Origin: 13-2-20CM-68-14 sp046733295
GTDB lineage: Bacteria > Actinomycetota > Thermoleophilia > Gaiellales > Gaiellaceae
Length of the DNA stretch: 61,930 nucleotides
NCBI GenBank assembly: GCA_046733295.1
Contig: JBKPOY010000014.1
Span: 1 to 61,930, forward strand
Direction: 5' to 3'
Below, piece after piece: positions 1-7,370 of the stretch. Position numbers and translations under genes: made by a program. Positions within the stretch are counted from its first letter, which is position 1; the number at the start of each line of letters is the position of its first letter. The notes under the pieces were generated by a model, which saw nothing but the letters and a program-made list of their open reading frames with translations, was not told the DNA's origin and searched no databases.

Positions 1-194
1 TGCTGACGGTCAACCCGTTCGACGTGCACGGCCAGGCCGAGGCGATCCACGCGGGGCTCGAGCTGCCCGCGCCCGACCGGCGCGAGCGGCTGGACGCGAT
101 CCGCGCCCACGTGCGCGAGCACGACCAGGCGGAATGGATCGCCGACCAGCTGCGAGACCTCGATCGCTGGGTTGCGCCGGTCGCCTCGCGCTAG
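1..194 (+). CDS. otsA: Trehalose-6-phosphate synthase, C-terminal fragment
   Basis: This is the 3' end of a gene entering from the left edge; 63 codons are visible, read from base 3 and ending in TAG at 192-194. The peptide contains VNPFDVHGQAEAI followed by a charged helix and REHDQAEWI, which matches the C-terminal end of GT20 trehalose-6-phosphate synthases, where this segment closes over the UDP-glucose site. The enzyme joins UDP-glucose and glucose-6-phosphate in the cytoplasm, making the precursor of the stress solute trehalose. Only the tail can be judged, so the assignment rests on one motif region. The stop codon is also part of the TAGCGT box in front of moaC. Confidence 0.65.
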   Translation, partial: LTVNPFDVHGQAEAIHAGLELPAPDRRERLDAIRAHVREHDQAEWIADQLRDLDRWVAPVASR

Positions 195-197
195 CGT
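192..197 (+). promoter_or_regulatory. Putative -10 box of moaC (leaderless type)
   Basis: TAGCGT, 7 nt before the GTG at 205. It overlaps the otsA stop codon, so it could be coincidence. No Shine-Dalgarno sequence is evident. Confidence 0.3.
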
Positions 198-204
198 TTG
201 CAGG

Positions 205-651
205 GTGAACGAGCTCTCCCACGTCGACGCGACGGGCGCGGTGCGCATGGTGGACGTGGGCGGCAAGCCGGTCTCACGCCGCCGCGCAGTGGCGAGGGCC
301 GAGGTGCGGATGGCCCCGGAGACGGCGCGGCGGCTGCGCGACCTGCCCAAGGGCGACGCGCTGGCGACGGCGCAACTCGCGGGGATCATGGCCGCGAAGC
401 GGACGGCCGAGCTGATCCCGCTCTGTCACCCGCTGGTCCTGTCGCACGTCGCCGTCGAGCTCGAGGTGGGCGACGCCGAGGTCTCGATCGAAGCCGTTGC
501 CGAGACGACGGCGCAGACAGGCGTCGAGATGGAGGCTCTGATCGCGGCGAGCGTCGCGGCCCTGACCGTGTACGACATGGCGAAAGCGGTGGACGACGCG
601 CTGGCGATCGCCGACGTCCGGCTGGTCGAGAAGACGAAGGCGCCGTCGTGA
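205..651 (+). CDS. moaC: Cyclic pyranopterin monophosphate synthase MoaC
   Basis: MoaC converts the GTP-derived intermediate made by MoaA into cyclic pyranopterin monophosphate in molybdenum-cofactor synthesis. The 148-residue product has the family core: MVDVGGKPVSRR near residues 15-27, KGDALATAQLAGIMAAKRT at 49-67, the IPLCHPL strand at 71-77, and TGVEMEAL-AALTVYDMAKAVD at 105-130. The usual C-terminal KSGG tail is replaced by EKTKAPS. The GTG at 205 is chosen because conservation begins with the aligned N-terminal LSHVD; an upstream in-frame start would read into otsA. The gene overlaps moaB by 4 nt (GTGA), so the pair is translationally coupled. Confidence 0.93.
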   Translation: MNELSHVDATGAVRMVDVGGKPVSRRRAVARAEVRMAPETARRLRDLPKGDALATAQLAGIMAAKRTAELIPLCHPLVLSHVAVELEVGDAEVSIEAVAETTAQTGVEMEALIAASVAALTVYDMAKAVDDALAIADVRLVEKTKAPS

Positions 652-1127
652 AGGCTGCCGTGCTGACGGTCTCCGACGGGGTTGTTGGGGGCGAGCGGGA
701 TGACGAGAGCGGCGACGTGCTGGCGGCCTTGCTCGAGGAGAAGGGGTACGACGTCGATCGCCGGACCGTTGCAGATGACCGGGAGGCGATCGCGGACGCG
801 ATCGTGGAGCTCGCCGAGGATGCCGCCCTCGTCGTGACGACCGGCGGGACAGGGCTCGGCCCGCGCGACGTCACGCCTGAGGCGACGGCGGAGGTGCTCG
901 ACCGTCCGGCGCCCGGTATCGCGGAGGCGATTCGGGCCGATTCGATCGCCAGGACGCCCCACGGGCTCCTTTCGCGCGGCGTCGCCGGAGTGCGCGACCG
1001 GACGCTGGTGGTCAACCTGCCGGGCTCTCCCGGCGGCTGCCGCGACGGCTTCGAGGTGCTCGCGCCGGCGCTCGAGCATGCGCTCGGGCTGCTCGCCGGC
1101 GAGCGGACGGCTCACCGCCAGACGTGA
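648..1127 (+). CDS. moaB: Molybdopterin adenylyltransferase, MoaB/MogA type
   Basis: This enzyme adenylylates molybdopterin before metal insertion. The 159-residue protein has the MoCF-binding fold signature: TVSDGVVGGERDDESG at about 7-22, TTGGTGLGPRDVTPEAT at about 64-80 (the GGTG loop and the catalytic Asp) and NLPGSPGG at about 123-130. It starts at a GTG inside the moaC stop region (648-651) and ends in a 4-nt GTGA overlap with the prenyltransferase gene. It therefore sits in the middle of a three-gene unit. MoaB and MogA cannot be separated on sequence alone; single-domain proteins of this length in actinobacteria are usually called MoaB. Confidence 0.9.
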   Translation: MKAAVLTVSDGVVGGERDDESGDVLAALLEEKGYDVDRRTVADDREAIADAIVELAEDAALVVTTGGTGLGPRDVTPEATAEVLDRPAPGIAEAIRADSIARTPHGLLSRGVAGVRDRTLVVNLPGSPGGCRDGFEVLAPALEHALGLLAGERTAHRQT

Positions 1128-1987
1128 GCGCGACCGCCGCCTCGTACCCGCGCCGCTTCGCGTCGCTCGTCAAGATCGAGCACACCGTCTTCGCGCTGCC
1201 GTTCGCCTACGTCGGTGCCCTGCTCTGCATCCAGGCGATCCCGTCCGCGCACGATCTCGTCTGGATCACGGTCGCGATGATCGGGGCAAGATCGCTCGCG
1301 ATGGGGCTCAACCGGCTGATCGACGAGGCGATCGACGCGCGCAACCCGCGGACGGCGGCCCGCGAGCTGCCGAGCGGTCTTCTCTCGCGCGGCCAGGTGA
1401 TTGCCTTCTGCCTCGCGTCGCTCGCGCTCTTCCTGGTCGCTGTCTTCCAGCTCGATCCGGTCGTCCGCTGGCTGTGGCCCATCCCTGTGGCCGCGTTCGT
1501 CATCTATCCCTACCTGAAGCGGTGGACCTGGCTCTGCCACCTCTGGCTGGGCGCCGTCGACGGGCTCGCACCCGTGGGCGCCTGGGTGGCGATCACCGGC
1601 CGGCTTCCCTGGGAGGCGTGGACGCTTGGCGGCGCCGTGGCGCTCTGGGTCGCCGGGTTCGACCTCTTCTATTCGCTCTTCGACGTCGAGGTAGACCGGG
1701 AGCAGGGACTCCACTCGTTCGCGACCCGCTTCGGCGAGCGCCGCCTCTTCTGGGCCGCACGCGCCGCCCACCTCGGGACCGTCGTCCTGCTCGCGGCGGT
1801 CGGCGTCGGACTCGGGCTGGGCGTCCTCTACTGGCTCGGGGTCGCCGCCGTGGCGGGGCTGCTCGCGTACGAGCACGCGCTGGTTCGGCCCGGTGATCTC
1901 CGGCGGCTCGACGCGGCGTTCTTCACGATGAACGGGGTCATCAGCGTGGTCTTCCTGGGCTTCGTGCTAGCGGAGGCCGCAGGATGA
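1124..1987 (+). CDS. mqnP: UbiA-family polyprenyltransferase, MqnP/TIGR01475-like
   Basis: This is an integral membrane prenyltransferase of 287 residues with about eight to nine helices. Both Asp-rich motifs that bind Mg-prenyl diphosphate are present: NRLIDEAIDARNPRT at about 63-77 and DLFYSLFDVEVDREQ at about 180-194. The start KIEHTVFALPFAYVG and the RNPRTAARELPSG stretch resemble the UbiA subgroup that prenylates the naphthoate of the futalosine menaquinone pathway (MqnP) more than MenA. No other mqn gene is in the window, so the substrate is inferred. Menaquinone would serve the complex I encoded at 35-49 kb. The gene overlaps moaB by 4 nt; its stop is followed directly by a 53-bp repeat. 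Confidence 0.75.
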   Translation: MSATAASYPRRFASLVKIEHTVFALPFAYVGALLCIQAIPSAHDLVWITVAMIGARSLAMGLNRLIDEAIDARNPRTAARELPSGLLSRGQVIAFCLASLALFLVAVFQLDPVVRWLWPIPVAAFVIYPYLKRWTWLCHLWLGAVDGLAPVGAWVAITGRLPWEAWTLGGAVALWVAGFDLFYSLFDVEVDREQGLHSFATRFGERRLFWAARAAHLGTVVLLAAVGVGLGLGVLYWLGVAAVAGLLAYEHALVRPGDLRRLDAAFFTMNGVISVVFLGFVLAEAAG

Positions 1988-2040
1988 GGCGTCGCTTGCG
2001 ATGCCGGCTTGGAGGCCGGGCCGGCTTTGCCGGCCGGGCC
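1988..2040. repeat. 53-bp hairpin repeat, copy A
   Basis: The element begins with GGCGTCGCTTGCG, followed by a near-perfect 12-bp stem (2014-2025 with 2029-2040) around a TTT loop. A second copy of the same length lies at 14403-14455, with about 79% identity. It starts immediately after the prenyltransferase stop codon and lacks a U-tract, so it is not a canonical terminator. Confidence 0.6.
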
Positions 2041-2107
2041 GTCTCGCCCCCGTCGTCGTCGGCTGCCGCCGTTCGTAGCCCATGGGCGGCCGGATGAGGG
2101 GCGCTGG

Positions 2108-2833
2108 ATGAGGGTCGCCGCGCTCTACGACATCCACGGGAACGCAGCGGGGCTCGAGGCCGTCCTTGCAGAGGTCCCCCCGGATGCGACCGTCGTGCTC
2201 GGGGGCGACATCGCTCTCGGCCCGCAGCCAGCCGAGACCCTCGCGCTTCTCGACGCCCTCGTCGGCCGTGCCGACTGGCTCCGCGGCAACTGCGAGCGGC
2301 GCGATCCGCACGAGGACGAGCTCTGGGAGCGGCGGCGGCTGTGGGTCGAGGCCGAGCTCGGCGAGGAGCGAAGCGCCGCGCTCGCCGAGCTGCCCGCGAC
2401 GCTCGTGCTGGACGTCGACGGGCTCGGGCCGACGCTCTTCTGCCACGGCTCACCGCGCAGCGACGAGGAGATCATCACGGCCGTCACCGAAGACCAACGC
2501 CTCGCTCCGATGCTCGACGGCGTCGAGCAGAGCACGGTCGTGTGCGGTCATACCCATCACCAGTTCGACCGGCGCTCGGGCGACCGCCGTGTTGTCAATG
2601 CAGGCAGCGTCGGCATGCCGTACGAAGGTCGTCCCGGCGCGTACTGGACGCTGCTCGGCCCGGGCGTCGAGCACCGGCGCACGGAGTACGACCTCGAAGC
2701 GGCTGCCGACCGGATTCGCTCGGGCGGCTACCCCGATCCCGACGAGCTGGTCGAGCTGCTCGTCTCACCGCCGAGCGCGCGCGAGGCGGCCGAGCACTTC
2801 GAGGCGCAGGCACGGGCGAAGGCCGCGCCGTGA
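2108..2833 (+). CDS. Calcineurin-like metallophosphoesterase (paralogue 1)
   Basis: The 241-residue phosphoesterase has the dinuclear-metal set in order: DIHGN at 8-12, GGD at 32-34, RGNCE at 59-63, CHGSP near 115, GHTHH near 144 and an NAGSVGMP stretch near 164. This is the YfcE/MJ0936-like compact subfamily; the substrate cannot be predicted. ATG 2108 is chosen because DIHGN normally lies within ten residues of the N-terminus, and GAGGGG precedes it. The stop overlaps the ccmA start by 4 nt (GTGA), so it is transcribed with ccmA-ccmB. A close paralogue lies at 13691-14374. Confidence 0.85.
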   Translation: MRVAALYDIHGNAAGLEAVLAEVPPDATVVLGGDIALGPQPAETLALLDALVGRADWLRGNCERRDPHEDELWERRRLWVEAELGEERSAALAELPATLVLDVDGLGPTLFCHGSPRSDEEIITAVTEDQRLAPMLDGVEQSTVVCGHTHHQFDRRSGDRRVVNAGSVGMPYEGRPGAYWTLLGPGVEHRRTEYDLEAAADRIRSGGYPDPDELVELLVSPPSAREAAEHFEAQARAKAAP

Positions 2834-3414
2834 TCCGCGCGAGCGGGCTCGCGAGGCGCTTCGGGGACAAGCGCGCCCTCGGCCCCGTGGACTTCGAGCT
2901 TCGCCGCGGCGGCTGCCTCGTCGTCACGGGGCCCAACGGGTCGGGCAAGACGACGCTCCTGCGGCTTTGCGCCGGCCTGCTCGTCCCAACCGCAGGCAGC
3001 CTCGAGGTCGACATCGAGCGGGGCCGCGTCGGGTTCCTCGCTCACGAGCCGCTCGTCTACCGCGAGCTGACGGCGATCGAGAACCTCGAGCTCTACGGGC
3101 GCCTCTACCGCGTGCCGGAACGGCGCGAGCGGATCGGGATGCTCCTGGAGCGGTTCGGGCTTTGGGAGGCGAGAAACGAGCGCACCGGCTCGTACTCGCG
3201 CGGGATGCTGCAGCGGCTTGCCCTCTGCCGAACGCTCCTGCACGAGCCGGAGCTCCTCATTTTGGACGAACCTGCGAACGCCCTCGACGCCGAAGCCGAG
3301 GCGCTCCTGGAGCGGGAGCTCGAGGAGCTGCGGCGCGAGCGGACGCTGCTCGTCGCGAGTCACGCGCCCGAGCGACTCGAGCGTTTAGCCACGGGGAGGC
3401 TCGCCCTCGCATGA
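2830..3414 (+). CDS. ccmA: Heme exporter ATP-binding protein CcmA
   Basis: This is the ATPase of the CcmABCD complex, which releases heme-loaded CcmE during System I cytochrome c maturation. The 194-residue ABC domain has Walker A GPNGSGKTT at 34-42, a degenerate signature SYSRGMLQR at 121-129 (instead of LSGGQ, as usual for CcmA) and Walker B LLILDEP at 142-148. Its short length and lack of a substrate-binding partner fit CcmA rather than a generic importer ATPase. The GTG start overlaps the phosphoesterase stop, and the stop overlaps ccmB (ATGA). Confidence 0.87.
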   Translation: MIRASGLARRFGDKRALGPVDFELRRGGCLVVTGPNGSGKTTLLRLCAGLLVPTAGSLEVDIERGRVGFLAHEPLVYRELTAIENLELYGRLYRVPERRERIGMLLERFGLWEARNERTGSYSRGMLQRLALCRTLLHEPELLILDEPANALDAEAEALLERELEELRRERTLLVASHAPERLERLATGRLALA

Positions 3415-4052
3415 GGCGCTACCTGGCCGACGCGGGGGCGCTGGCCCGCAAGGACCTTCTTCTGGAACTGCGGGCGCGGGACACGCTGCCGGCGATGCTG
3501 CTCTTCGTCGTCACCGTGCTCGTCGTCTTCCATTTCGCGCTTCCCGCCGACGCGTCCGAGCGCGCCTCGCTCGGGCTGCTGTGGGTGGCGATCTTGTTCA
3601 CGGCGCTGCTCGGCCTCGGCCGCGCCTTCGTCGCGGAGCGTGAGCAGGGGGTTCTCGACGGACTCGTCCTCGCGCCCTCGGATCGGAGCGCGATCTGGGT
3701 CGGGAAGGTGCTAGCGACGCTTGCCTTCCTCGTGGCCGCGGAGCTCGTGGCGCTGCCGGCCTTCGCGCTCTTCTTCACGTCGATCGACGCCGCCACGATC
3801 GCGGGCGTCGCGCTGGCCGACGTCGGCATCTGCGCGGTGGGGACGATCCTCGCAGCGATGGCGGCGGCGGGACGCGCTCGCGAGCTCCTGCTGCCGTTGC
3901 TCTTCCTGCCGCTCGCGATCCCGATCGTCGTCGGCGGGGTGGGGGCCAGCCTCGCCGACTCGAGTGGCAAGTACCTGGCGTTCCTCGCGCTCTACGACGC
4001 GATTTTCGCGCTGTCGGCGTGGGCGGCCTTCGAGTACGTCGTCACGGAGTGA
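3411..4052 (+). CDS. ccmB: Heme exporter membrane subunit CcmB
   Basis: CcmB is the membrane partner of CcmA. The 213-residue protein has about six hydrophobic segments. Its N-terminus, with an ALARKDLLLELR-type stretch before the first membrane helix, and the AEREQGVLDGLVLAP stretch after the second are typical of CcmB. It is coupled to ccmA by an ATGA overlap. The 3' end overlaps the convergent ccmF by 11 nt (4042-4052), so the two ccm transcripts meet tail to tail with no room for a separate terminator. Confidence 0.87.
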   Translation: MRRYLADAGALARKDLLLELRARDTLPAMLLFVVTVLVVFHFALPADASERASLGLLWVAILFTALLGLGRAFVAEREQGVLDGLVLAPSDRSAIWVGKVLATLAFLVAAELVALPAFALFFTSIDAATIAGVALADVGICAVGTILAAMAAAGRARELLLPLLFLPLAIPIVVGGVGASLADSSGKYLAFLALYDAIFALSAWAAFEYVVTE

Positions 4053-6036
4053 CGGGCACCGCCCCCGGCTCGGTGCGGGCGGCCAGTCGGCGCTGCTCTC
4101 GCGCATCAGGCCAGAGTGCGATCACCGAGCCGAGCAGGAAGACGAACCCCGCGAGCCAGATCAGGTTCACGAGCGGCTTGACCAGCACCTTCAGGTAGAC
4201 CGAGCCGTCCTTTTTGAACTCGTCACCGATGACGAAGAGGTCCTCGGCTCGGAGCCAGTCGCTGCGGATCGCGACCTCGTTGGAGGTCTGCTGCTCGGCG
4301 AAGTACGCGTTCTTGCCCGCGCTGAGCGTGCCGAGGTCCTTGCCGTCGCGGCTGACGGCGACGCGGGCCCGGATCGCCTGGTGGTTCGCCTTCCGCTCTT
4401 GAACGGACCCGAGATACGTGAGGTCGTAGCCCCGGATCCGCATCGAGTCGCCCTCGCGGAACCGCTGGATCTTCGTCGCACCGTAGGCGCTCGACCCCGC
4501 GACGCCGATCGCCAGCAGCACCACCGCCGCATGGACGATGTAGCCGCCGTAGCGCCGGCGATTGCGGCCGACGAGCCCTGAGAACGCCTCCCACCAGCTC
4601 CGGGCACCGAGTGCCTTCCGCGCACGCGTCCCGCGCACGAATTCGAGCGCGATCGCCGCGAGCGCGAAGACCGAGAACGTGTAGGCGAGCAGCCCCGGGA
4701 TGCTCGACCCCGCGCCGGCGACGACCAGCAGCGCACCTGCCGCCAGCGCGGCGAGCGTCGGCCAGAGAACGGTGTCGCGTAGCGCGCGAAGGGACGTCCG
4801 CCGCCAGGCGACCAGCGGGCCGATTCCCATCAGCAGGAGCAACGGGAGGCCGAACGCCTTCAGGAAGAAGTTGTAGTACGGCGGCCCGACCGTCACCGCC
4901 TCGCCACGCACCGCCTCCGAGACCAGCGGAAAGGTGACACCCCAGAGCACGGTGAGCGTGAAGGCGACGAGGAGCAGGTTGTTGTAGAGGAACGCCGCTT
5001 CGCGCGAGGCGAGCGACTCCAGCTTCGTCCGGGCCCGCAGGAGCGGCAGCCGCCAGGCGATCAGGGCGATCGAGAACGCGGCTATCAGGCAGATGAAGCC
5101 GACGAACCAGGCGCCGATCGGCGACTGCGCGAAGCTGTGGATCGAGTTGATCAGGCCGCTCCGGGTCAGGAACGTCCCGAAGATCGACAGGCAGAAGGCA
5201 AGCGCGACGAGGGCGGCGTTCCAGACTCGGAGCATGTTCTTCTTCTCCTGGACCATCACCGAGTGCAGGAACGCCGTCGCGGCGAGCCAGGGCATCAGGG
5301 CGGCGTTCTCGACCGGGTCCCACGCGTAGTAGCCGCCCCAGCCGACCTCCTCGTAGGCCCACTTCGCACCGAGCAGGATCCCGATTCCGAGCGCCGTCCA
5401 CGCGACGATCGTCCAGCGGCGGGTGGCGACGATCCAACGCTCGTCGGCGCGGCCGGAGAGCAGGGCGCCGGCGGCGAAGGCGAACGGGATCGTCAGCCCG
5501 ACGTAGCCGAGGTAGAGGAGCGGCGGGTGGATCATCATGTACGGGTTCTGGAGGCTCGGGTTGAGCCCGGCGCCCTCGGCCGGCGCCGCCTGCGTCGCGA
5601 ACGGGCTGGCGACGAAGACGAGCAGCAGCGCGAAGAAGGAGGCGACGCCCCCGAGCACGGGGACCGTCCACGCCAGGACCTCGGTCGCCAGCCGCCGGTT
5701 GAGCGCGACCGCCGCGGACCCGAGCGCCGTCAGCACGAGGAGCCAGAGGAGCAACGAGCCGGCCTGGCCGCCCCAGAAGGCCGTGTACTCGTATGGGAAC
5801 GGCAGCGCCTTGCTCGAGTGCTCCGCGACGTACGAGAAGGAGAAGTCGCGCGTCCGAAAGGCGTTCAGCAGCACAACTGCGGCGATCGCGCTCGCGCCGA
5901 AGCAGGCGAAGAGCGCGTTTCGCGCCGAGTCGACGAACCGCCGCCGGCCGGTGAACGCGCCTAGGGCGCCGCCGACGAGCGCGTAGAGTGCGAGCCCCAG
6001 CGCGAGGGCGAGCGCTGCACGACCCAGATCCTGCAA
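4042..6036 (-). CDS. ccmF: Cytochrome c heme lyase CcmF
   Basis: CcmF takes heme from holo-CcmE and attaches it to apocytochrome c on the outer face of the membrane. The 664-residue protein has about 14-15 membrane helices, the first family block WGGQAGS at 88-94, MMIHPPLLYLGY at 167-178, the WWD-type motif WGGYYAWDPVENA at 233-245 (two Tyr replace the usual Trp pair), and a large C-terminal periplasmic-type domain at about 510-620 before the last helix. It lies 1 nt downstream of ccmE on the minus strand, so ccmE-ccmF form one unit. No ccmG, ccmH or ccmI lies nearby. Confidence 0.93.
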   Translation of the reverse strand: MQDLGRAALALALGLALYALVGGALGAFTGRRRFVDSARNALFACFGASAIAAVVLLNAFRTRDFSFSYVAEHSSKALPFPYEYTAFWGGQAGSLLLWLLVLTALGSAAVALNRRLATEVLAWTVPVLGGVASFFALLLVFVASPFATQAAPAEGAGLNPSLQNPYMMIHPPLLYLGYVGLTIPFAFAAGALLSGRADERWIVATRRWTIVAWTALGIGILLGAKWAYEEVGWGGYYAWDPVENAALMPWLAATAFLHSVMVQEKKNMLRVWNAALVALAFCLSIFGTFLTRSGLINSIHSFAQSPIGAWFVGFICLIAAFSIALIAWRLPLLRARTKLESLASREAAFLYNNLLLVAFTLTVLWGVTFPLVSEAVRGEAVTVGPPYYNFFLKAFGLPLLLLMGIGPLVAWRRTSLRALRDTVLWPTLAALAAGALLVVAGAGSSIPGLLAYTFSVFALAAIALEFVRGTRARKALGARSWWEAFSGLVGRNRRRYGGYIVHAAVVLLAIGVAGSSAYGATKIQRFREGDSMRIRGYDLTYLGSVQERKANHQAIRARVAVSRDGKDLGTLSAGKNAYFAEQQTSNEVAIRSDWLRAEDLFVIGDEFKKDGSVYLKVLVKPLVNLIWLAGFVFLLGSVIALWPDAREQRRLAARTEPGAVPVTP

Positions 6037-6037
6037 G

Positions 6038-6439
6038 TCAGGATCGCTTCGCCGGCGTGTACTTCGACGGGCACTTCGTCGTGATTCCCGTCGCGGCGAG
6101 CCGGCGTCCGTCGAACGTGCCCGTCACGTAGACGTGGCGCCCCGCGCGGAACAGGTCGGGGACGGTGCCCTTGTAGACCACCGGCACGCGCACGGCCTGC
6201 CGCGAGCCGTCGATGTCTCGCAGCCGAAAACGCATCCCGCCCGCAGAATGCGAGTCGCCCCGAACCGGCCCGAGCACGTAGCCGCTGACCGCGACCCGGC
6301 CGGTGTGCCCGGGCAGCTGGCTGGGCTTGAGCGAGGGCGTCGCGCCACCGGCGAAGCTCGTGTAGAGCAGGAACACGGCCAGCGCTCCGGCGATCGAGAG
6401 CGCGATCACGAGCCGCACCGGATTCCCCCTCCGCTGCAC
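6038..6439 (-). CDS. ccmE: Heme chaperone CcmE, CxxxY type
   Basis: CcmE carries heme covalently from CcmABCD to CcmF. The 133-residue protein has an N-terminal membrane anchor at about 9-31 and an OB-fold domain at about 45-120 (GRVAVSGYV, FRLRD, VPVVYKGTVPDLF, VYVTGTF). In place of the HxxxY heme site of proteobacterial CcmE it has CPSKY (Cys123, Tyr127). This CxxxY variant is known from Desulfovibrio and archaeal System I, where the Cys carries the heme. The gene is divergent from ccmC across only 50 bp and is followed by ccmF. Confidence 0.9.
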   Translation of the reverse strand: MQRRGNPVRLVIALSIAGALAVFLLYTSFAGGATPSLKPSQLPGHTGRVAVSGYVLGPVRGDSHSAGGMRFRLRDIDGSRQAVRVPVVYKGTVPDLFRAGRHVYVTGTFDGRRLAATGITTKCPSKYTPAKRS

Positions 6440-6489
6440 GGTTCCACTCTAGCCAGGCCTGAGCCTTCTGCGAAGATGCAGGCGCTTCC

Positions 6490-7173
6490 GTGGGTCCTCG
6501 GCTGAACCCGATGGCGGCCGTCGCCGCGCTCGCTGCCGTGCTGGTCTCGGCGGCCGTCGCGCTGATCTTCTTCTACGTGCCGACGGACGCCGACCAGGGG
6601 TTCTCCCAGCGCATCTTCTACCTCCACGTCCCGGTTGCGCTGACGGCGTACGCCTGCTTCGGCTGGGGCGCGTGGAAAGCGCTGCGGCATCTCTGGAAGC
6701 GTGAGCCGGGCGCCGACCTCGAGAGCTATGTCGCGATCCACCAGGGCGTGATCTTCGGGACGCTGACGCTGGTCACAGGCTCCCTCTGGGCGAAGATCTC
6801 GTGGGGCCACTGGTGGCTCTGGAGCGAGAGCCAGCTCGTGCTCTTCCTCGTCCTCTTCCTCTTCTACGGCGCGTACTTCATGCTGCGCTACTCGGTCGAG
6901 CCCGGCCCTGCGCGCGCGAACATGTGCGCGGTCTATGCGCTGTTCGGGGTCGTCCTGATCCCGATCAGCTTCCTGGCGATCCGCCTCGCGAACCAGCTGA
7001 TCCACCCGGTCGTCTTCACGTTGCAGGGCCCGCAGATGGCAGGGTCGATGTTCCTCACGTTCTGCGTCTCGCTCGCTGGGATGCTGGCGCTGGCCGCGAC
7101 CCTGTACAACGTCGAGCTCGCCGGCAAGCGCCTGGACGCGCACCTGCGCGAGCTGCGGGAGCTGCTGGCGTGA
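6490..7173 (+). CDS. ccmC: Heme transporter/lyase CcmC
   Basis: CcmC presents heme to CcmE. The 227-residue protein has six membrane helices, the first conserved His in FYLHVP (His46) and the tryptophan-rich periplasmic motif WGHWWLWSESQ at about 105-115. The canonical WGTWWVWD acidic residue is replaced by Ser. A second candidate heme ligand is His172 in LIHPVV. The start is GTG 6490 or ATG 6511; both leave the first helix intact. It heads a tightly overlapping ccmC-ccmD-hemA-hemC-GFA-hemD run, so heme synthesis and cytochrome maturation appear co-transcribed. Confidence 0.88.
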   Translation: MGPRLNPMAAVAALAAVLVSAAVALIFFYVPTDADQGFSQRIFYLHVPVALTAYACFGWGAWKALRHLWKREPGADLESYVAIHQGVIFGTLTLVTGSLWAKISWGHWWLWSESQLVLFLVLFLFYGAYFMLRYSVEPGPARANMCAVYALFGVVLIPISFLAIRLANQLIHPVVFTLQGPQMAGSMFLTFCVSLAGMLALAATLYNVELAGKRLDAHLRELRELLA

Positions 7174-7370
7174 TCCTCGCGATCACGAATTCCGAGGCGA
7201 AGTACGTGGCGGCCGCGTACGGCATCGTCTTCCTCGCGATCCTCGTCTACGTCTTGATCATCGCGCTCAAGCTCGCGCGGTTGGAGCGCGAGGTCGGCGA
7301 GCTCGCGGATCGGCTTCGCGAGCATCCGGCGGTCGAGGCCGAGCGGCGTGAAAGGGTCACCGTTGGCTGA
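7170..7370 (+). CDS. ccmD: CcmD-like small membrane protein
   Basis: The 66-residue protein has one membrane helix at about 12-34 and a charged helical tail, the architecture of CcmD, which links the heme exporter to CcmE. The family has little sequence conservation, so the assignment rests on size, topology and position directly after ccmC. It starts at a GTG overlapping the ccmC stop (GTGA at 7170-7173), and its end overlaps hemA by 23 nt. Confidence 0.7.
   Translation: MILAITNSEAKYVAAAYGIVFLAILVYVLIIALKLARLEREVGELADRLREHPAVEAERRERVTVG

Noticed and set aside
198..647. Upstream extension of moaB through moaC in a second frame
   Set aside because: The extension is Arg/Gly-rich shadow sequence; MoaB proteins begin at the VKAAVLTVSDG strand, matching GTG 648.
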